This document shows, piece after piece, positions 9,197 to 17,898 of a stretch of 64,000 nt of DNA (its first letter is position 1; each line of letters opens with the position of its first letter). Source of the DNA: an uncultured Tolumonas sp. GTDB lineage: Bacteria > Pseudomonadota > Gammaproteobacteria > Enterobacterales > Aeromonadaceae. A program made the position numbers and the translations under genes. The notes under the pieces were generated by a model. It was not told the DNA's origin and searched no databases. It worked only from the letters and a program-made list of their open reading frames with translations. Where the stretch lies: NCBI RefSeq assembly GCF_963678185.1, contig NZ_OY782757.1, positions 1,499,001 through 1,563,000 of the forward strand. Reading direction: 5' to 3'.

Positions 9197-10339
9197 TTAC
9201 TCCTTGCCAGCTGGTTTAACCGCTTTGCTGCTGCCACCTTTATGTGCAAGGGTGACCGGCGAGCCATCGTTCAGACGGAATTGCCCTTCAGTGACAACTT
9301 GATCGCCCTGCTGCAATTCACCTTGAATGGCGCTCCAACCGTCATTTGCAGCTAATTCTTCTACTGCGACTTTTTGCGCAATCCCTTTGATCACGACAAA
9401 GAGTTGTAAACCATCAGGCCCTTGTTGTAATGCCTGGCTTGGTACAACTAATACCTGCGGCAAAGTGCGTGGTGCTAATTTCACCGTAACATATTGCCCT
9501 GGCAGCCATTCACCACGCGGGTTAGCAAAATCCGCTTTCAGCGCCACACTACCACTGCTGCTGTCGACATTATTGTCGAGAAATGAAACCTGCCCATGCC
9601 GCTGTTCGGTGAGTGAACCCGAATTAACCTGTGCGGTAACATCCAGCACGCCTTTCCGTAACGCTAACTGCAGATCACCCAGATTTTTCTCCGGCAATGT
9701 AAAACTCACGGCGATAGGATCAAGCTGATTTAACGATGTCAGTACCGTGCTATATGCCTGCACGGTCGCCCCGACAGAAACTAAATGCGCACCCACCCGG
9801 CCACTGAAGGGGGCTTTAATATGTGTGTATTCAAGATTACGTGCTGCGATATCTAGACTGGCATTATCTTGCTGAACTAATGCTGCAGCGGACTGTTCTG
9901 CCGCCTGTGCACTATTCATATCTGCCTCAGAAATAAATTTTTTCTGCAGTAAAACGGTGGCCCGCGCCAGATCTGCCTGTGCTTTTTTCAATAATGCCTG
10001 ATCATGCGCCAGCACGGCTTTGGCCTGTTGCCATTTATTACGGTAATCGCTGTCATCCAATTCAATCAGGATTTGTCCTGCTGTAACCAAAGCACCTTCT
10101 TTAAATAAAATTTTAGCGATTTGTCCTTCGACGCGCGGTTTTAAGTCGACGGAAGATTTTGCAACTACACGCCCGACCGCTTGCCAACCCGCTTTAAAAT
10201 CCTCTCTTTTAACCGGTGCAACCACCACTTGAGTAGCTCGCTGAACCGACGGGGCAGTTTGTGCTTGCTGAGTTAAAGAGATGCGATAACCGACAACGCC
10301 AATAACGGCGCTCAGTGCTATCCAATGCCAGATTTTCAT
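9197..10339 (-). CDS. RND efflux periplasmic adaptor (membrane fusion protein)
   Basis: The 380-residue adaptor links the RND pump to an outer-membrane channel. It starts with a hydrophobic segment (IWHWIALSAVIGVVGY) that serves as signal or anchor; no lipobox Cys is seen. Then come a beta-barrel/lipoyl half (around PRVEGQIAKILFKEG), an alpha-helical hairpin rich in Ala/Gln (about residues 100-170), the second lipoyl half (IKAPFSGRVG) and a barrel domain. I chose the second ATG (10339) because GGAG lies six bases before it; the first Met at 10354 lacks a site. It precedes the RND gene by five bases and is certainly co-transcribed with it. Confidence 0.9.
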   Translation of the reverse strand: MKIWHWIALSAVIGVVGYRISLTQQAQTAPSVQRATQVVVAPVKREDFKAGWQAVGRVVAKSSVDLKPRVEGQIAKILFKEGALVTAGQILIELDDSDYRNKWQQAKAVLAHDQALLKKAQADLARATVLLQKKFISEADMNSAQAAEQSAAALVQQDNASLDIAARNLEYTHIKAPFSGRVGAHLVSVGATVQAYSTVLTSLNQLDPIAVSFTLPEKNLGDLQLALRKGVLDVTAQVNSGSLTEQRHGQVSFLDNNVDSSSGSVALKADFANPRGEWLPGQYVTVKLAPRTLPQVLVVPSQALQQGPDGLQLFVVIKGIAQKVAVEELAANDGWSAIQGELQQGDQVVTEGQFRLNDGSPVTLAHKGGSSKAVKPAGKE

Positions 10340-10554
10340 GTATTCTCCATTCATTCATCACAAGTTGAACAGTCCCCGACCTGAACCACAGATAAGTCTG
10401 CCTGTTAATGATGGTAAAAGTGTGTCAAACAGAAGAATCAGCGTCATAGTTTGCTGTTCTCTCTTAAAATAAGGTGATCTGCCCGCCCTGATGTTCGCAT
10501 TTACGCTGTGGTGCGCTATCATACCGCCCGCTCTTTTTTTGTGTCAGAAATCCC

Positions 10555-10567
10555 GAGGTGTACTATT
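10555..10567 (+). promoter_or_regulatory. Shine-Dalgarno and probable AUU start codon of pcnB
   Basis: GAGGTG at 10555-10560 is followed four bases later by ATT at 10565-10567, which aligns with the initiation codon of E. coli pcnB, itself known to be AUU. No ATG/GTG/TTG lies at a comparable position in this frame. Confidence 0.7.
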
Positions 10568-12094
10568 TTTTCCCATATCGCCAATTTGTATCGCAAAGTG
10601 CTTGGTAAAGAAGAGACACCAGCCACGCCAAAAACGACGCAAACCAATCCGCCAGCAGCAAAACCAAAACGCCAACCTCGCGCTACTGCGCCACAGGTGA
10701 CTAAGGTTGCCCCTGCGGCAGATTCACCTCGCCGCATTTTAACCCGCGACCAGCACAGCATCTCACGCAGCATGATCAGTGAAAATGCACTGAAGGTGCT
10801 CTATCGTTTGCACAAAGCAGGTTATCAGGGCTATCTGGTTGGCGGCGGTGTGCGCGATATTTTGCTGGGAAAAATACCCAAAGACTTTGATGTGGTGACC
10901 GATGCCCATCCAGAGCAGATCCGTAAATTATTTAATAACTGCCGTCTGATTGGTCGCCGTTTCCGGCTGGCACATATTGTATTTGGCCGCGATATTATCG
11001 AAGTCGCCACCTTCCGTGGACATCACCATCAGGTAAATACCAGCAAAAATATTGCTGAACAATCAGAAGAAGGCATGCTGTTACGCGATAACGTCTACGG
11101 CACCATCGAAGAAGATGCTGAACGCCGCGACTTTACCGTTAACGCCCTGTATTACAACATCAAAGATTTTTCCCTGCACGATTTCCATGGCGGCCTGAAC
11201 GATCTGGCCGCCGGTAAATTGGAACTGATTGGCGATCCGGAAACCCGCTATCGCGAAGACCCGGTACGCATGCTGCGCGCGATCCGCTTTGCGGCTAAAT
11301 TAGGTCTGACCATCAGTGACCGCAGTGCTGAGCCAATTCCACGACTGGCACCGCTGCTGCAAGATATTCCGTCTGCGCGGCTGTTTGAAGAAACCATCAA
11401 GCTGTTCCTCGCTGGCCATGCGTTAAGCACTTATCACCTGTTACGCCAATTTGGTCTGTTCCAGCAATTGTTCCCACAAGCCGGAAAACTGCTGACGCCA
11501 GAAGGTAATTCGGCGTATGAGCGTTTTCTGGAAAAAGCACTCGCCGGTTCTGATAAACGCGTTGCCGCCGATCAACCCGTGACACCAACGTTCTTCTACG
11601 CCACGCTATTGTGGGGTGTGGTTGCTTTGCGTCAGCGTGAAATCAGCAACGAAAGTAATCTGCCATTCCAAGATGCGATGCAGATGGCGATGAACGAAGC
11701 CATTGAACAACAGATCCACACCGTGGCGATCCCGCGTCGTTTTACCAGCGATGTCCGGGAGATCTGGTTACTGCAAGAACGTCTGCCACGTTATTCTGGC
11801 AAGCGGGCAGAAAAACTGTTTGCGCAACCTAAATTCCGTGCCGCATTCGACTTTCTGGAGCTGCGCGCACAGGTAGAACCACGCTTCCGCGATATCGTGG
11901 CATGGTGGCAAGATTACCAACAAACGCATGAATTCATTCGCCCGGAGCACACGCATACTCCGCGCACGGCTGCACCAACGGCAACTGCCGCAGTAAGCAG
12001 TGAACGTCCGCAAAGTGATGAACATGCCGCTCGGAAACGTCCGCGTCGTCGCCGCCGTTATCCGCAGCAAGCAGGTCAACGTAGCCATGACTGA
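10565..12094 (+). CDS. pcnB: Poly(A) polymerase I
   Basis: PcnB adds poly(A) tails to RNA 3' ends and promotes decay. The nucleotidyltransferase signature GGGVRDILLG is followed by the catalytic D107-F-D109; the RNA-binding wording RRFRLAHIVFG and EVATFRGHHH matches the E. coli protein. The C-terminus is basic (KRPRRRRRYP). The frame opens at ATG 10508, but the homologous N-terminus (FSHIANLYRKVL versus FTRVANFCRKVL) begins right after an ATT at 10565, so an AUU start giving 509 aa is preferred. Compared with E. coli (465 aa), the extra length is a Pro/Lys-rich linker (about 18-55) and a longer tail. It overlaps folK by 8 bases. Confidence 0.93.
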   Translation: MFSHIANLYRKVLGKEETPATPKTTQTNPPAAKPKRQPRATAPQVTKVAPAADSPRRILTRDQHSISRSMISENALKVLYRLHKAGYQGYLVGGGVRDILLGKIPKDFDVVTDAHPEQIRKLFNNCRLIGRRFRLAHIVFGRDIIEVATFRGHHHQVNTSKNIAEQSEEGMLLRDNVYGTIEEDAERRDFTVNALYYNIKDFSLHDFHGGLNDLAAGKLELIGDPETRYREDPVRMLRAIRFAAKLGLTISDRSAEPIPRLAPLLQDIPSARLFEETIKLFLAGHALSTYHLLRQFGLFQQLFPQAGKLLTPEGNSAYERFLEKALAGSDKRVAADQPVTPTFFYATLLWGVVALRQREISNESNLPFQDAMQMAMNEAIEQQIHTVAIPRRFTSDVREIWLLQERLPRYSGKRAEKLFAQPKFRAAFDFLELRAQVEPRFRDIVAWWQDYQQTHEFIRPEHTHTPRTAAPTATAAVSSERPQSDEHAARKRPRRRRRYPQQAGQRSHD

Positions 12095-12572
12095 GGTTTT
12101 TGTCGCGCTGGGCGCTAATCTGGCGCAACCACAAGCCCAGATCTTGCGTGCCATCGCGGCATTGCAAAATATACCCGCGACGAAACTGCTGGCCTGTTCA
12201 CCGCTGTATAGCTCATCACCGATGGGCCCGCAGGATCAACCGGATTACATCAATGCCGTTGCCAGATTGCAGACCTCGCTGGCACCGCATGCGTTATTAG
12301 ATGAATTACAACGTATTGAGTTGGAACAAGGCCGAGAGCGTAAAGATGAACGCTGGGGGCCACGAACACTGGATCTGGATATCCTGCTTTATGGTCAACA
12401 TATCATTGATGATGAACGTCTGACCATCCCTCACTACGGCATGAAACAACGTGCTTTTGTCTTGGTGCCGCTTTTCGATTTAGCACCACAACTGACACTG
12501 CCGGATGGAAGTCAATTAGCCGAACTGGCTGCGGTCTGTGATCGCACTGCACTGTTTCGCTTACCAGAATAA
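12087..12572 (+). CDS. folK: 2-amino-4-hydroxy-6-hydroxymethyldihydropteridine pyrophosphokinase
   Basis: FolK transfers pyrophosphate from ATP to the pterin precursor of folate. The 161-residue protein shows the family motifs FVALGANL at the start, [12 protein letters not shown] and the signature [15 protein letters not shown] with the magnesium-binding aspartates, then [18 protein letters not shown]. The ATG at 12087 is the family start and overlaps the pcnB stop (ATGACTGA), implying translational coupling. The frame is open upstream to 12000 inside pcnB, but that part is not conserved. Confidence 0.95.
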   Translation: MTEVFVALGANLAQPQAQILRAIAALQNIPATKLLACSPLYSSSPMGPQDQPDYINAVARLQTSLAPHALLDELQRIELEQGRERKDERWGPRTLDLDILLYGQHIIDDERLTIPHYGMKQRAFVLVPLFDLAPQLTLPDGSQLAELAAVCDRTALFRLPE

Positions 12573-12594
12573 TTTTAGTTTCACAGGAGTCACT

Positions 12595-13389
12595 ATGAGC
12601 AAAATAAGCCTGACCCAGATTCAGAAAATGAAACAAAGCGGTGAAAAAATCGCGATGATGACCGCTTATGATGCCACCTTTGCACGTCTGTTTGACGATG
12701 CGGGTGTTCATTCCATTCTGGTTGGTGACTCACTGGGCATGGTCGTGCAAGGCCATAGTGATACATTGCCAGTCACCGTCGATGACATGGTCTATCACAC
12801 CGCAAATGTCGCCCGTGGCGTACAAAACGCACTATTGATCGCTGATCTGCCATTCATGAGCTACAGCGATGTGAAATCAGCTTGCCTCAATGCCGGTCGC
12901 CTCATGGCCGCTGGTGCCAAGATGGTCAAAATTGAAGGTGGTGATTGGTTGTGTGACACCGTCAAACAGCTGAACCGCAATGGTATCCCTGTGTGCGCTC
13001 ATTTAGGTTTAACACCGCAGTCGGTACATTTATTTGGCGGCTTCCGGATTCAGGGCCGTGACGCACAACGAGCGGAAGAGATTTACCATCATGCGCTGGC
13101 ACTGCAAGCCGCCGGTGTGCAAATGGTGGTGCTGGAGTGTATTCCTGAACAACTGGCCGAACGTATCACCAAAGCGCTGCGCATTCCTGTGATCGGTATT
13201 GGCGCAGGCGCACAGACCGATGGCCAAGTATTAGTCATGCAAGATGCGATCGGTATTACCACCGGTTACATTCCGAAATTCAGTAAAAACTTTTTGGCGG
13301 AAACCGGCGATATTCGCAAAGCCATCGAGCTTTATGTGGAACAAGTAGCAAACGGCCAGTTCCCTGCCGCTGAACATACCTTTAATTAA
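12595..13389 (+). CDS. panB: 3-methyl-2-oxobutanoate hydroxymethyltransferase
   Basis: PanB makes ketopantoate, the first committed step to pantothenate and coenzyme A. The 264-aa protein has the expected start ([22 protein letters not shown] in two parts), the active-site segments [12 protein letters not shown] and DLPFMSY, and the substrate-binding stretch [12 protein letters not shown]. An AGGAG lies six bases before the ATG at 12595. It follows folK by 22 bp and precedes panC by 12 bp, forming one folate/pantothenate run. Confidence 0.96.
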   Translation: MSKISLTQIQKMKQSGEKIAMMTAYDATFARLFDDAGVHSILVGDSLGMVVQGHSDTLPVTVDDMVYHTANVARGVQNALLIADLPFMSYSDVKSACLNAGRLMAAGAKMVKIEGGDWLCDTVKQLNRNGIPVCAHLGLTPQSVHLFGGFRIQGRDAQRAEEIYHHALALQAAGVQMVVLECIPEQLAERITKALRIPVIGIGAGAQTDGQVLVMQDAIGITTGYIPKFSKNFLAETGDIRKAIELYVEQVANGQFPAAEHTFN

Positions 13390-13401
13390 GGAAGTCCGAT
13401 C

Positions 13402-14268
13402 GTGTTAGTCACAGAACAGATCGACGCCCTGCGCGCCGCTATCCGAGAATTTCGTCAACAAGGCAAACGTATCGCGTTTGTCCCAACTATGGGCAATCTG
13501 CACACTGGCCATCTCACGCTAGTACGTGAAGCCAAACAGCATGCTGATGTGGTCATTGTCAGTATTTTCGTCAACCCGATGCAATTTGATCGGGCAGAAG
13601 ACTTGGTCAATTATCCACGCACACTGGATGAAGATTGCGCGTTACTGGCACAAGAAGGTGTGGCTGCCGTATTTACACCAACGCCCGCCATCATGTATCC
13701 GCAAGGGCTGGAAACACAAACCTTCGTCGAAGTACCCGGCATCTCTTCACTGCTGGAAGGCGCCATGCGCCCGGGTCATTTCCGCGGAGTCAGCACAGTC
13801 GTCACCAAACTGTTTAATCTGGTTCAGCCCGATGTTGCCTGTTTTGGTCAAAAAGACTACCAGCAACTCGCTCTGATCCGTAAAATGGTGCGCGATATGG
13901 CAATGCCCATCGACATTATTGGTGTGCCAACAGTACGTGCCGATGACGGATTAGCGCTGAGTTCCCGCAATGGTTATCTGACGGCGGAAGAACGTGTTAT
14001 TGCGCCAACACTAGCAAAGGTCATGTCATGGATCGGCGAGCAATTACCGTCTCGACAAAATGCAATTCCAGTATTGATCTGTGAAGCAGCTGACCAACTG
14101 AATGCCGCGGGTTTCCGTACCGATGCCATTGATATTGTTGATGCCGATAGCCTGTTACCACTGAGCGCACAAAGCACGCAGGCCGTGGTGCTCATGGCAG
14201 CTTGGTTAGGTAATCGGGCCCGTTTGATTGATAATTTAGTGGTCAATTTGCGCGCAACCACCAGATAG
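13402..14268 (+). CDS. panC: Pantothenate synthetase
   Basis: PanC condenses pantoate with beta-alanine using ATP. The 288-residue protein has the nucleotide-binding motif [10 protein letters not shown] near residues 30-40, [18 protein letters not shown] and FGQKDYQQ, and the late SSRNGYL loop, all family hallmarks. The start is GTG (13402) with AAGGAAG eight bases upstream; there is no suitable ATG. It is the second gene of panBCD, twelve bases after panB. Confidence 0.96.
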   Translation: MLVTEQIDALRAAIREFRQQGKRIAFVPTMGNLHTGHLTLVREAKQHADVVIVSIFVNPMQFDRAEDLVNYPRTLDEDCALLAQEGVAAVFTPTPAIMYPQGLETQTFVEVPGISSLLEGAMRPGHFRGVSTVVTKLFNLVQPDVACFGQKDYQQLALIRKMVRDMAMPIDIIGVPTVRADDGLALSSRNGYLTAEERVIAPTLAKVMSWIGEQLPSRQNAIPVLICEAADQLNAAGFRTDAIDIVDADSLLPLSAQSTQAVVLMAAWLGNRARLIDNLVVNLRATTR

Positions 14269-14332
14269 TTTATAGTCGCGCCGCTGGTGTGATCTCTGCC
14301 ACACCGAAGCCGTGTAATGTAAGGAAAAAGCA

Positions 14333-14713
14333 ATGCAACGAATCATGCTGCGAGGCAAACTGCATCAGGCCCGCGTTACCCATGCGGTACTGAATTATGA
14401 AGGCTCCTGTGGAATCGATCAGGACTTTCTGGATACTGCCGGTATCGTCGAATATGAAGCGATTGATATCTACAACATTGAAAATGGCGAGCGTTTTTCC
14501 ACTTACGCTATTTCTGGTGAGCGCGGTTCCCGCATGATCTCCCTAAATGGCGCTGCTGCACGTAAAGCTGCTGTCGGCGACCGCATCATCATCTGCGCTT
14601 ACGGGCCAATGACTGAAGATGAAGTTGCGCAGCATAAGCCGCGTTTGGTTTATCTGGATGCCCAGAACAACATTGTTCGCACCAGTAAAGACATTCCGCT
14701 GCAACTGGCCTGA
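14333..14713 (+). CDS. panD: Aspartate 1-decarboxylase proenzyme
   Basis: PanD makes beta-alanine from aspartate and carries a pyruvoyl cofactor formed by self-cleavage between G24 and S25 (in YEGSCGID). The conserved catalytic region AISGERGS and the active-site Asn in SLNGAAAR are present. The 126-aa length is typical. It stands 64 bp after panC with its own AAGGA; the stop codon lies inside a terminator hairpin that separates it from pth. Confidence 0.97.
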   Translation: MQRIMLRGKLHQARVTHAVLNYEGSCGIDQDFLDTAGIVEYEAIDIYNIENGERFSTYAISGERGSRMISLNGAAARKAAVGDRIIICAYGPMTEDEVAQHKPRLVYLDAQNNIVRTSKDIPLQLA

Positions 14714-14731
14714 TAAAGGCCAGTTTTCTTT
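14703..14731 (+). terminator. Terminator overlapping the panD stop codon
   Basis: AACTGGCC (14703-14710) pairs with GGCCAGTT (14718-14725), loop 7 nt including the TGA, followed by TTCTTTCT. Confidence 0.7.
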
Positions 14732-14755
14732 CTACCAGCCGAAACAGTATTCGAG

Positions 14756-15349
14756 ATGACACAACCCATACAGCTGATTGTCGGATTAGCAAATCCTGGC
14801 CAAGAATATGCGCAAACCCGTCATAACGCCGGTGCATGGTATGTGGCCGAACTGGCTGCTCGTTACAATGGTAGTCTGCGCGAAGATCCAAAATATTTCG
14901 GCCTGACCGGACGCATTCAGATCAATGGCCATGATGTTCGTTTGTTGATCCCGACGACGTTTATGAACCTGAGTGGAAAATCTGTCGTCGCGTTGGCTAA
15001 ATTTTTCCAAATCCCGCCGGAGAGCATTCTGGTGGCGCATGATGAGCTCGATTTACCGCCCGGCATCGCCAAATTTAAACAAGGTGGCGGCCATGGCGGT
15101 CATAACGGTTTAAAAGACATCATCAGCAAATTAGGCAATAACAACCAGTTCCACCGCCTGCGGTTGGGTATTGGCCATCCGGGCAGTAAAGAGCTGGTTG
15201 TCGGTTTTGTCTTAAATAAAGCACCTAAAACAGAACAAGAATTGATTGATGCCGCAGTGGATGAAGCCGTGCGCGCAACTGATATACTATTCACTAATGA
15301 TATGACCAAGGCCATGAATCGCTTACACAGCTTCAAGGCTACTGCCTGA
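14756..15349 (+). CDS. pth: Peptidyl-tRNA hydrolase
   Basis: Pth releases peptides from prematurely dropped peptidyl-tRNAs. The 197-aa protein shows the Pth motifs [17 protein letters not shown] (with the catalytic His), [17 protein letters not shown] and [12 protein letters not shown], in order and with normal spacing. It precedes ychF by 19 bp, the usual gammaproteobacterial pair, so the two are probably co-transcribed. Confidence 0.97.
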   Translation: MTQPIQLIVGLANPGQEYAQTRHNAGAWYVAELAARYNGSLREDPKYFGLTGRIQINGHDVRLLIPTTFMNLSGKSVVALAKFFQIPPESILVAHDELDLPPGIAKFKQGGGHGGHNGLKDIISKLGNNNQFHRLRLGIGHPGSKELVVGFVLNKAPKTEQELIDAAVDEAVRATDILFTNDMTKAMNRLHSFKATA

Positions 15350-15368
15350 TATTGAGGAATCAACCACT

Positions 15369-16460
15369 ATGGGTTTTAAATGCGGCATCGTCGGTTTGCC
15401 AAACGTAGGCAAGTCCACCCTGTTCAACGCGCTGACTAAGGCTGGTATCGAAGCTGCCAACTTCCCGTTCTGTACCATCGAACCGAATACCGGTGTGGTT
15501 CCTATGCCTGATCCACGACTGGATCAACTGGCTGAGATCATCAAACCACAACGCATTGTGCCAACCACCATGGAATTCGTGGACATCGCGGGTCTGGTAA
15601 AAGGTGCCTCTAAAGGCGAAGGTCTGGGTAACCAGTTCCTGACCAATATTCGTGAAACCGAAGCAATTGGTCACGTGGTACGTTGTTTCGAAAATGACAA
15701 CATCATCCACGTTGCGGGTAAAGTTGATCCGGCTGACGATATCGAAACAATTAATACCGAATTAGCCCTGTCTGATTTGGAAACCTGCGAACGCGCGATT
15801 CAACGCATCCAGAAAAAAGCCAAAGGCGGCGATAAAGACGCCAAAGCGGAACTGGAAGTGCTGGAAAAATGCCTGCCACAGTTGGAACAGGCTGGCATGT
15901 TGCGCGCACTCAACTTAAGCGCAGAAGAAAAAGCGGTGATCCGTTACTTAAGCTTCCTGACGCTGAAACCAACTATGTACATTGCCAACGTCAATGAAGA
16001 TGGTTTTGAAAACAATCCGTACCTGGATCAAGTTCGCGCGATTGCGGCTAAAGAAGGTTCTGTCGTTGTCGCTGTTTGTGCCTCTATCGAAGCCGACTTA
16101 GGCGAGATGGAAGAGGAAGACCGTGCTGAATTTATGGCAGAACTGGGTCTGGAAGAGCCAGGTTTGAACCGCGTGATCCGTGCGGGTTATGAATTACTGA
16201 ATCTGCAAACTTATTTCACCGCGGGTGTGAAAGAAGTGCGCGCCTGGACTATTCCAGTCGGTGCCACCGCACCACAAGCCGCCGGTAAAATTCATACCGA
16301 CTTTGAAAAAGGTTTTATCCGCGCGCAAACCATCGCATTTGATGACTTCATCACCTACAAAGGTGAACAAGGCGCGAAAGAAGCCGGTAAAATGCGTGCT
16401 GAAGGTAAAGATTACATCGTTAAAGATGGTGACGTCCTGAACTTCCTGTTCAACGTCTAA
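15369..16460 (+). CDS. ychF: Redox-regulated ATPase YchF (Obg family)
   Basis: YchF (OLA1 family) is a ribosome-associated P-loop NTPase that hydrolyses ATP rather than GTP. The P-loop GLPNVGKST is near the N-terminus, the switch motif [14 protein letters not shown] follows, and the base-specificity motif is NVNE (in YIANVNED) instead of NKxD, which explains ATP preference in this family. A TGS-type C-terminal domain ends in [17 protein letters not shown]. At 363 aa it is full length. A strong terminator follows. Confidence 0.96.
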   Translation: MGFKCGIVGLPNVGKSTLFNALTKAGIEAANFPFCTIEPNTGVVPMPDPRLDQLAEIIKPQRIVPTTMEFVDIAGLVKGASKGEGLGNQFLTNIRETEAIGHVVRCFENDNIIHVAGKVDPADDIETINTELALSDLETCERAIQRIQKKAKGGDKDAKAELEVLEKCLPQLEQAGMLRALNLSAEEKAVIRYLSFLTLKPTMYIANVNEDGFENNPYLDQVRAIAAKEGSVVVAVCASIEADLGEMEEEDRAEFMAELGLEEPGLNRVIRAGYELLNLQTYFTAGVKEVRAWTIPVGATAPQAAGKIHTDFEKGFIRAQTIAFDDFITYKGEQGAKEAGKMRAEGKDYIVKDGDVLNFLFNV

Positions 16461-16476
16461 ATCGCCCATGACTTTC

Positions 16477-16503
16477 AAGCCCGCTCAATGCGGGCTTTTC
16501 TTT
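16477..16503 (+). terminator. Rho-independent terminator after ychF
   Basis: AAGCCCGC / GCGGGCTT with a 5-nt loop, followed by TTCTTTT. Confidence 0.85.
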
Positions 16504-16619
16504 TATTAACCATTACCTTACTTTATCCGCATAAAAATTAAGCCACTATTGTCATTCCATAGTTAATACTATAAATATATTTGTGAGATATCAGTCTGAG
16601 ATAGTGAGCATAATATCCA

Positions 16620-17858
16620 ATGAGTCAGACAACACCCGTTTCAGTCGATCAACTTAAAGTCGGTCATTACGTTGTTCTGCCTTTCGGGTGGAAAAATCAT
16701 CCATTTCTGTTTAGTTCGTTTCGTATTAAAGATGAAGAACAGCTGCAAATATTGCGCGATCTGGGTGTCAGAGCAATTCCGGTCGATTTAGCTAAAAGCG
16801 TTATTATTGAAGCAGAATTTACACCACCAGAACCAGAAGAACCGGTCGTAGAACCAGAAATAACTATTCCTGACCAGCACAAAGCCCAACAACAAGCCGC
16901 CCGACGTTCTATCCGACAAGCAGAACGTAGCTATACCAATGCGTTATCACCTCTGCGTGAGTCTCTGTCGCGATTAAATTTGAAACCGGATGAAGGATTA
17001 GCGACAGTCGCAGAACTGGTTCGTAGTGCAGCAACCAGTCTGGCAGAACAAGAAGGCTCGGTGGGTTTCCATTTAGTGCGCTCTATTCGTAACGGTGACC
17101 CGCACTTATTGCACAGCCTAAATGTGGCATTTATTGCCATGCTCATCGCCAGAGAGGCGGGGTGGGAACCACTGGCTATTAAAGATGCCGGTTTAGCTGG
17201 GCTAGTTCACGATATAGGTGAATTACGTATTCCCACTCAGGTCACGCGTAAGCGTACTGAACTAACAAAAGCTGAATTCAACTTTCTTAAGCTGCACGTG
17301 CAATACGGGTTTGAGCAACTGACCCAATTAAAGGCGTATACGCCGGAAGTCCGCCAAGCCACCCTACAGCATCATGAATATCTTGATGGCTCAGGTTATC
17401 CATCAGGTTTAAAAGATGGTGAAATTGCGCCATTAAGCCGACTGATCGCGGTCGTGGATTATTACGAAGAGCAATTACATCCACGTAATGGATTAGGCAC
17501 TCTACACCCGAATCAGGTGATCGCCAGTTTATATAAAAAAGCTAATAAGCAATTTGATAGCCAGTTTACTCAGTTGTTAATCAAAGTATTAGGCGTGTAT
17601 CCACCAGGCAGTGTTGTCACTTTAAGTGATGGGACATTGGCATTAGTCATGTCAAGTGAACCCTCCGCACCATTAAAACCGATGGTGTTGCCTTATGAAA
17701 AAGGTCGCGTACAGGAAGGGGTGGATCTGATTGCCTTACAAAATGATGAACGTACCATCAGCGGGATAGTGGCACATGAAGAGCTAACGCCACAACAGCA
17801 GGAATTCTTCGGCATCACCAAACATGCCTGTTACTATTTTTCCCTGCCACATGAATAA
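16620..17858 (+). CDS. HD-GYP domain protein with N-terminal DUF3391 (c-di-GMP phosphodiesterase-like)
   Basis: The 412-residue protein combines a DUF3391-like N-terminus (about 8-65, with VDQLKVGHYVVL), an Ala/Gln/Arg-rich helical linker (about 85-140) and an HD-GYP domain (about 150-310). The metal and signature residues are visible: H165, H197-D198 in VHDIGELRIP, and H251-H252-E with DGSGYP up to residue 261. HD-GYP proteins degrade cyclic di-GMP to pGpG or GMP. The position after HDIG is Glu, where most active members carry Lys, so activity may be altered. No signal peptide or membrane span is seen. It is flanked by terminators and monocistronic. Confidence 0.88.
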   Translation: MSQTTPVSVDQLKVGHYVVLPFGWKNHPFLFSSFRIKDEEQLQILRDLGVRAIPVDLAKSVIIEAEFTPPEPEEPVVEPEITIPDQHKAQQQAARRSIRQAERSYTNALSPLRESLSRLNLKPDEGLATVAELVRSAATSLAEQEGSVGFHLVRSIRNGDPHLLHSLNVAFIAMLIAREAGWEPLAIKDAGLAGLVHDIGELRIPTQVTRKRTELTKAEFNFLKLHVQYGFEQLTQLKAYTPEVRQATLQHHEYLDGSGYPSGLKDGEIAPLSRLIAVVDYYEEQLHPRNGLGTLHPNQVIASLYKKANKQFDSQFTQLLIKVLGVYPPGSVVTLSDGTLALVMSSEPSAPLKPMVLPYEKGRVQEGVDLIALQNDERTISGIVAHEELTPQQQEFFGITKHACYYFSLPHE

Positions 17859-17863
17859 AAACA

Positions 17864-17888
17864 AACCCCGCCTAAAGCGGGGTTTTAT
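17864..17888. terminator. Bidirectional terminator between the HD-GYP gene and the glycyl radical enzyme gene
   Basis: AACCCCGC (17864-17871) pairs with GCGGGGTT (17877-17884), followed by TTAT on plus and preceded by an A-run that becomes a U-run on minus. Confidence 0.8.
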
Positions 17889-17898
17889 GTTTTCAGGC

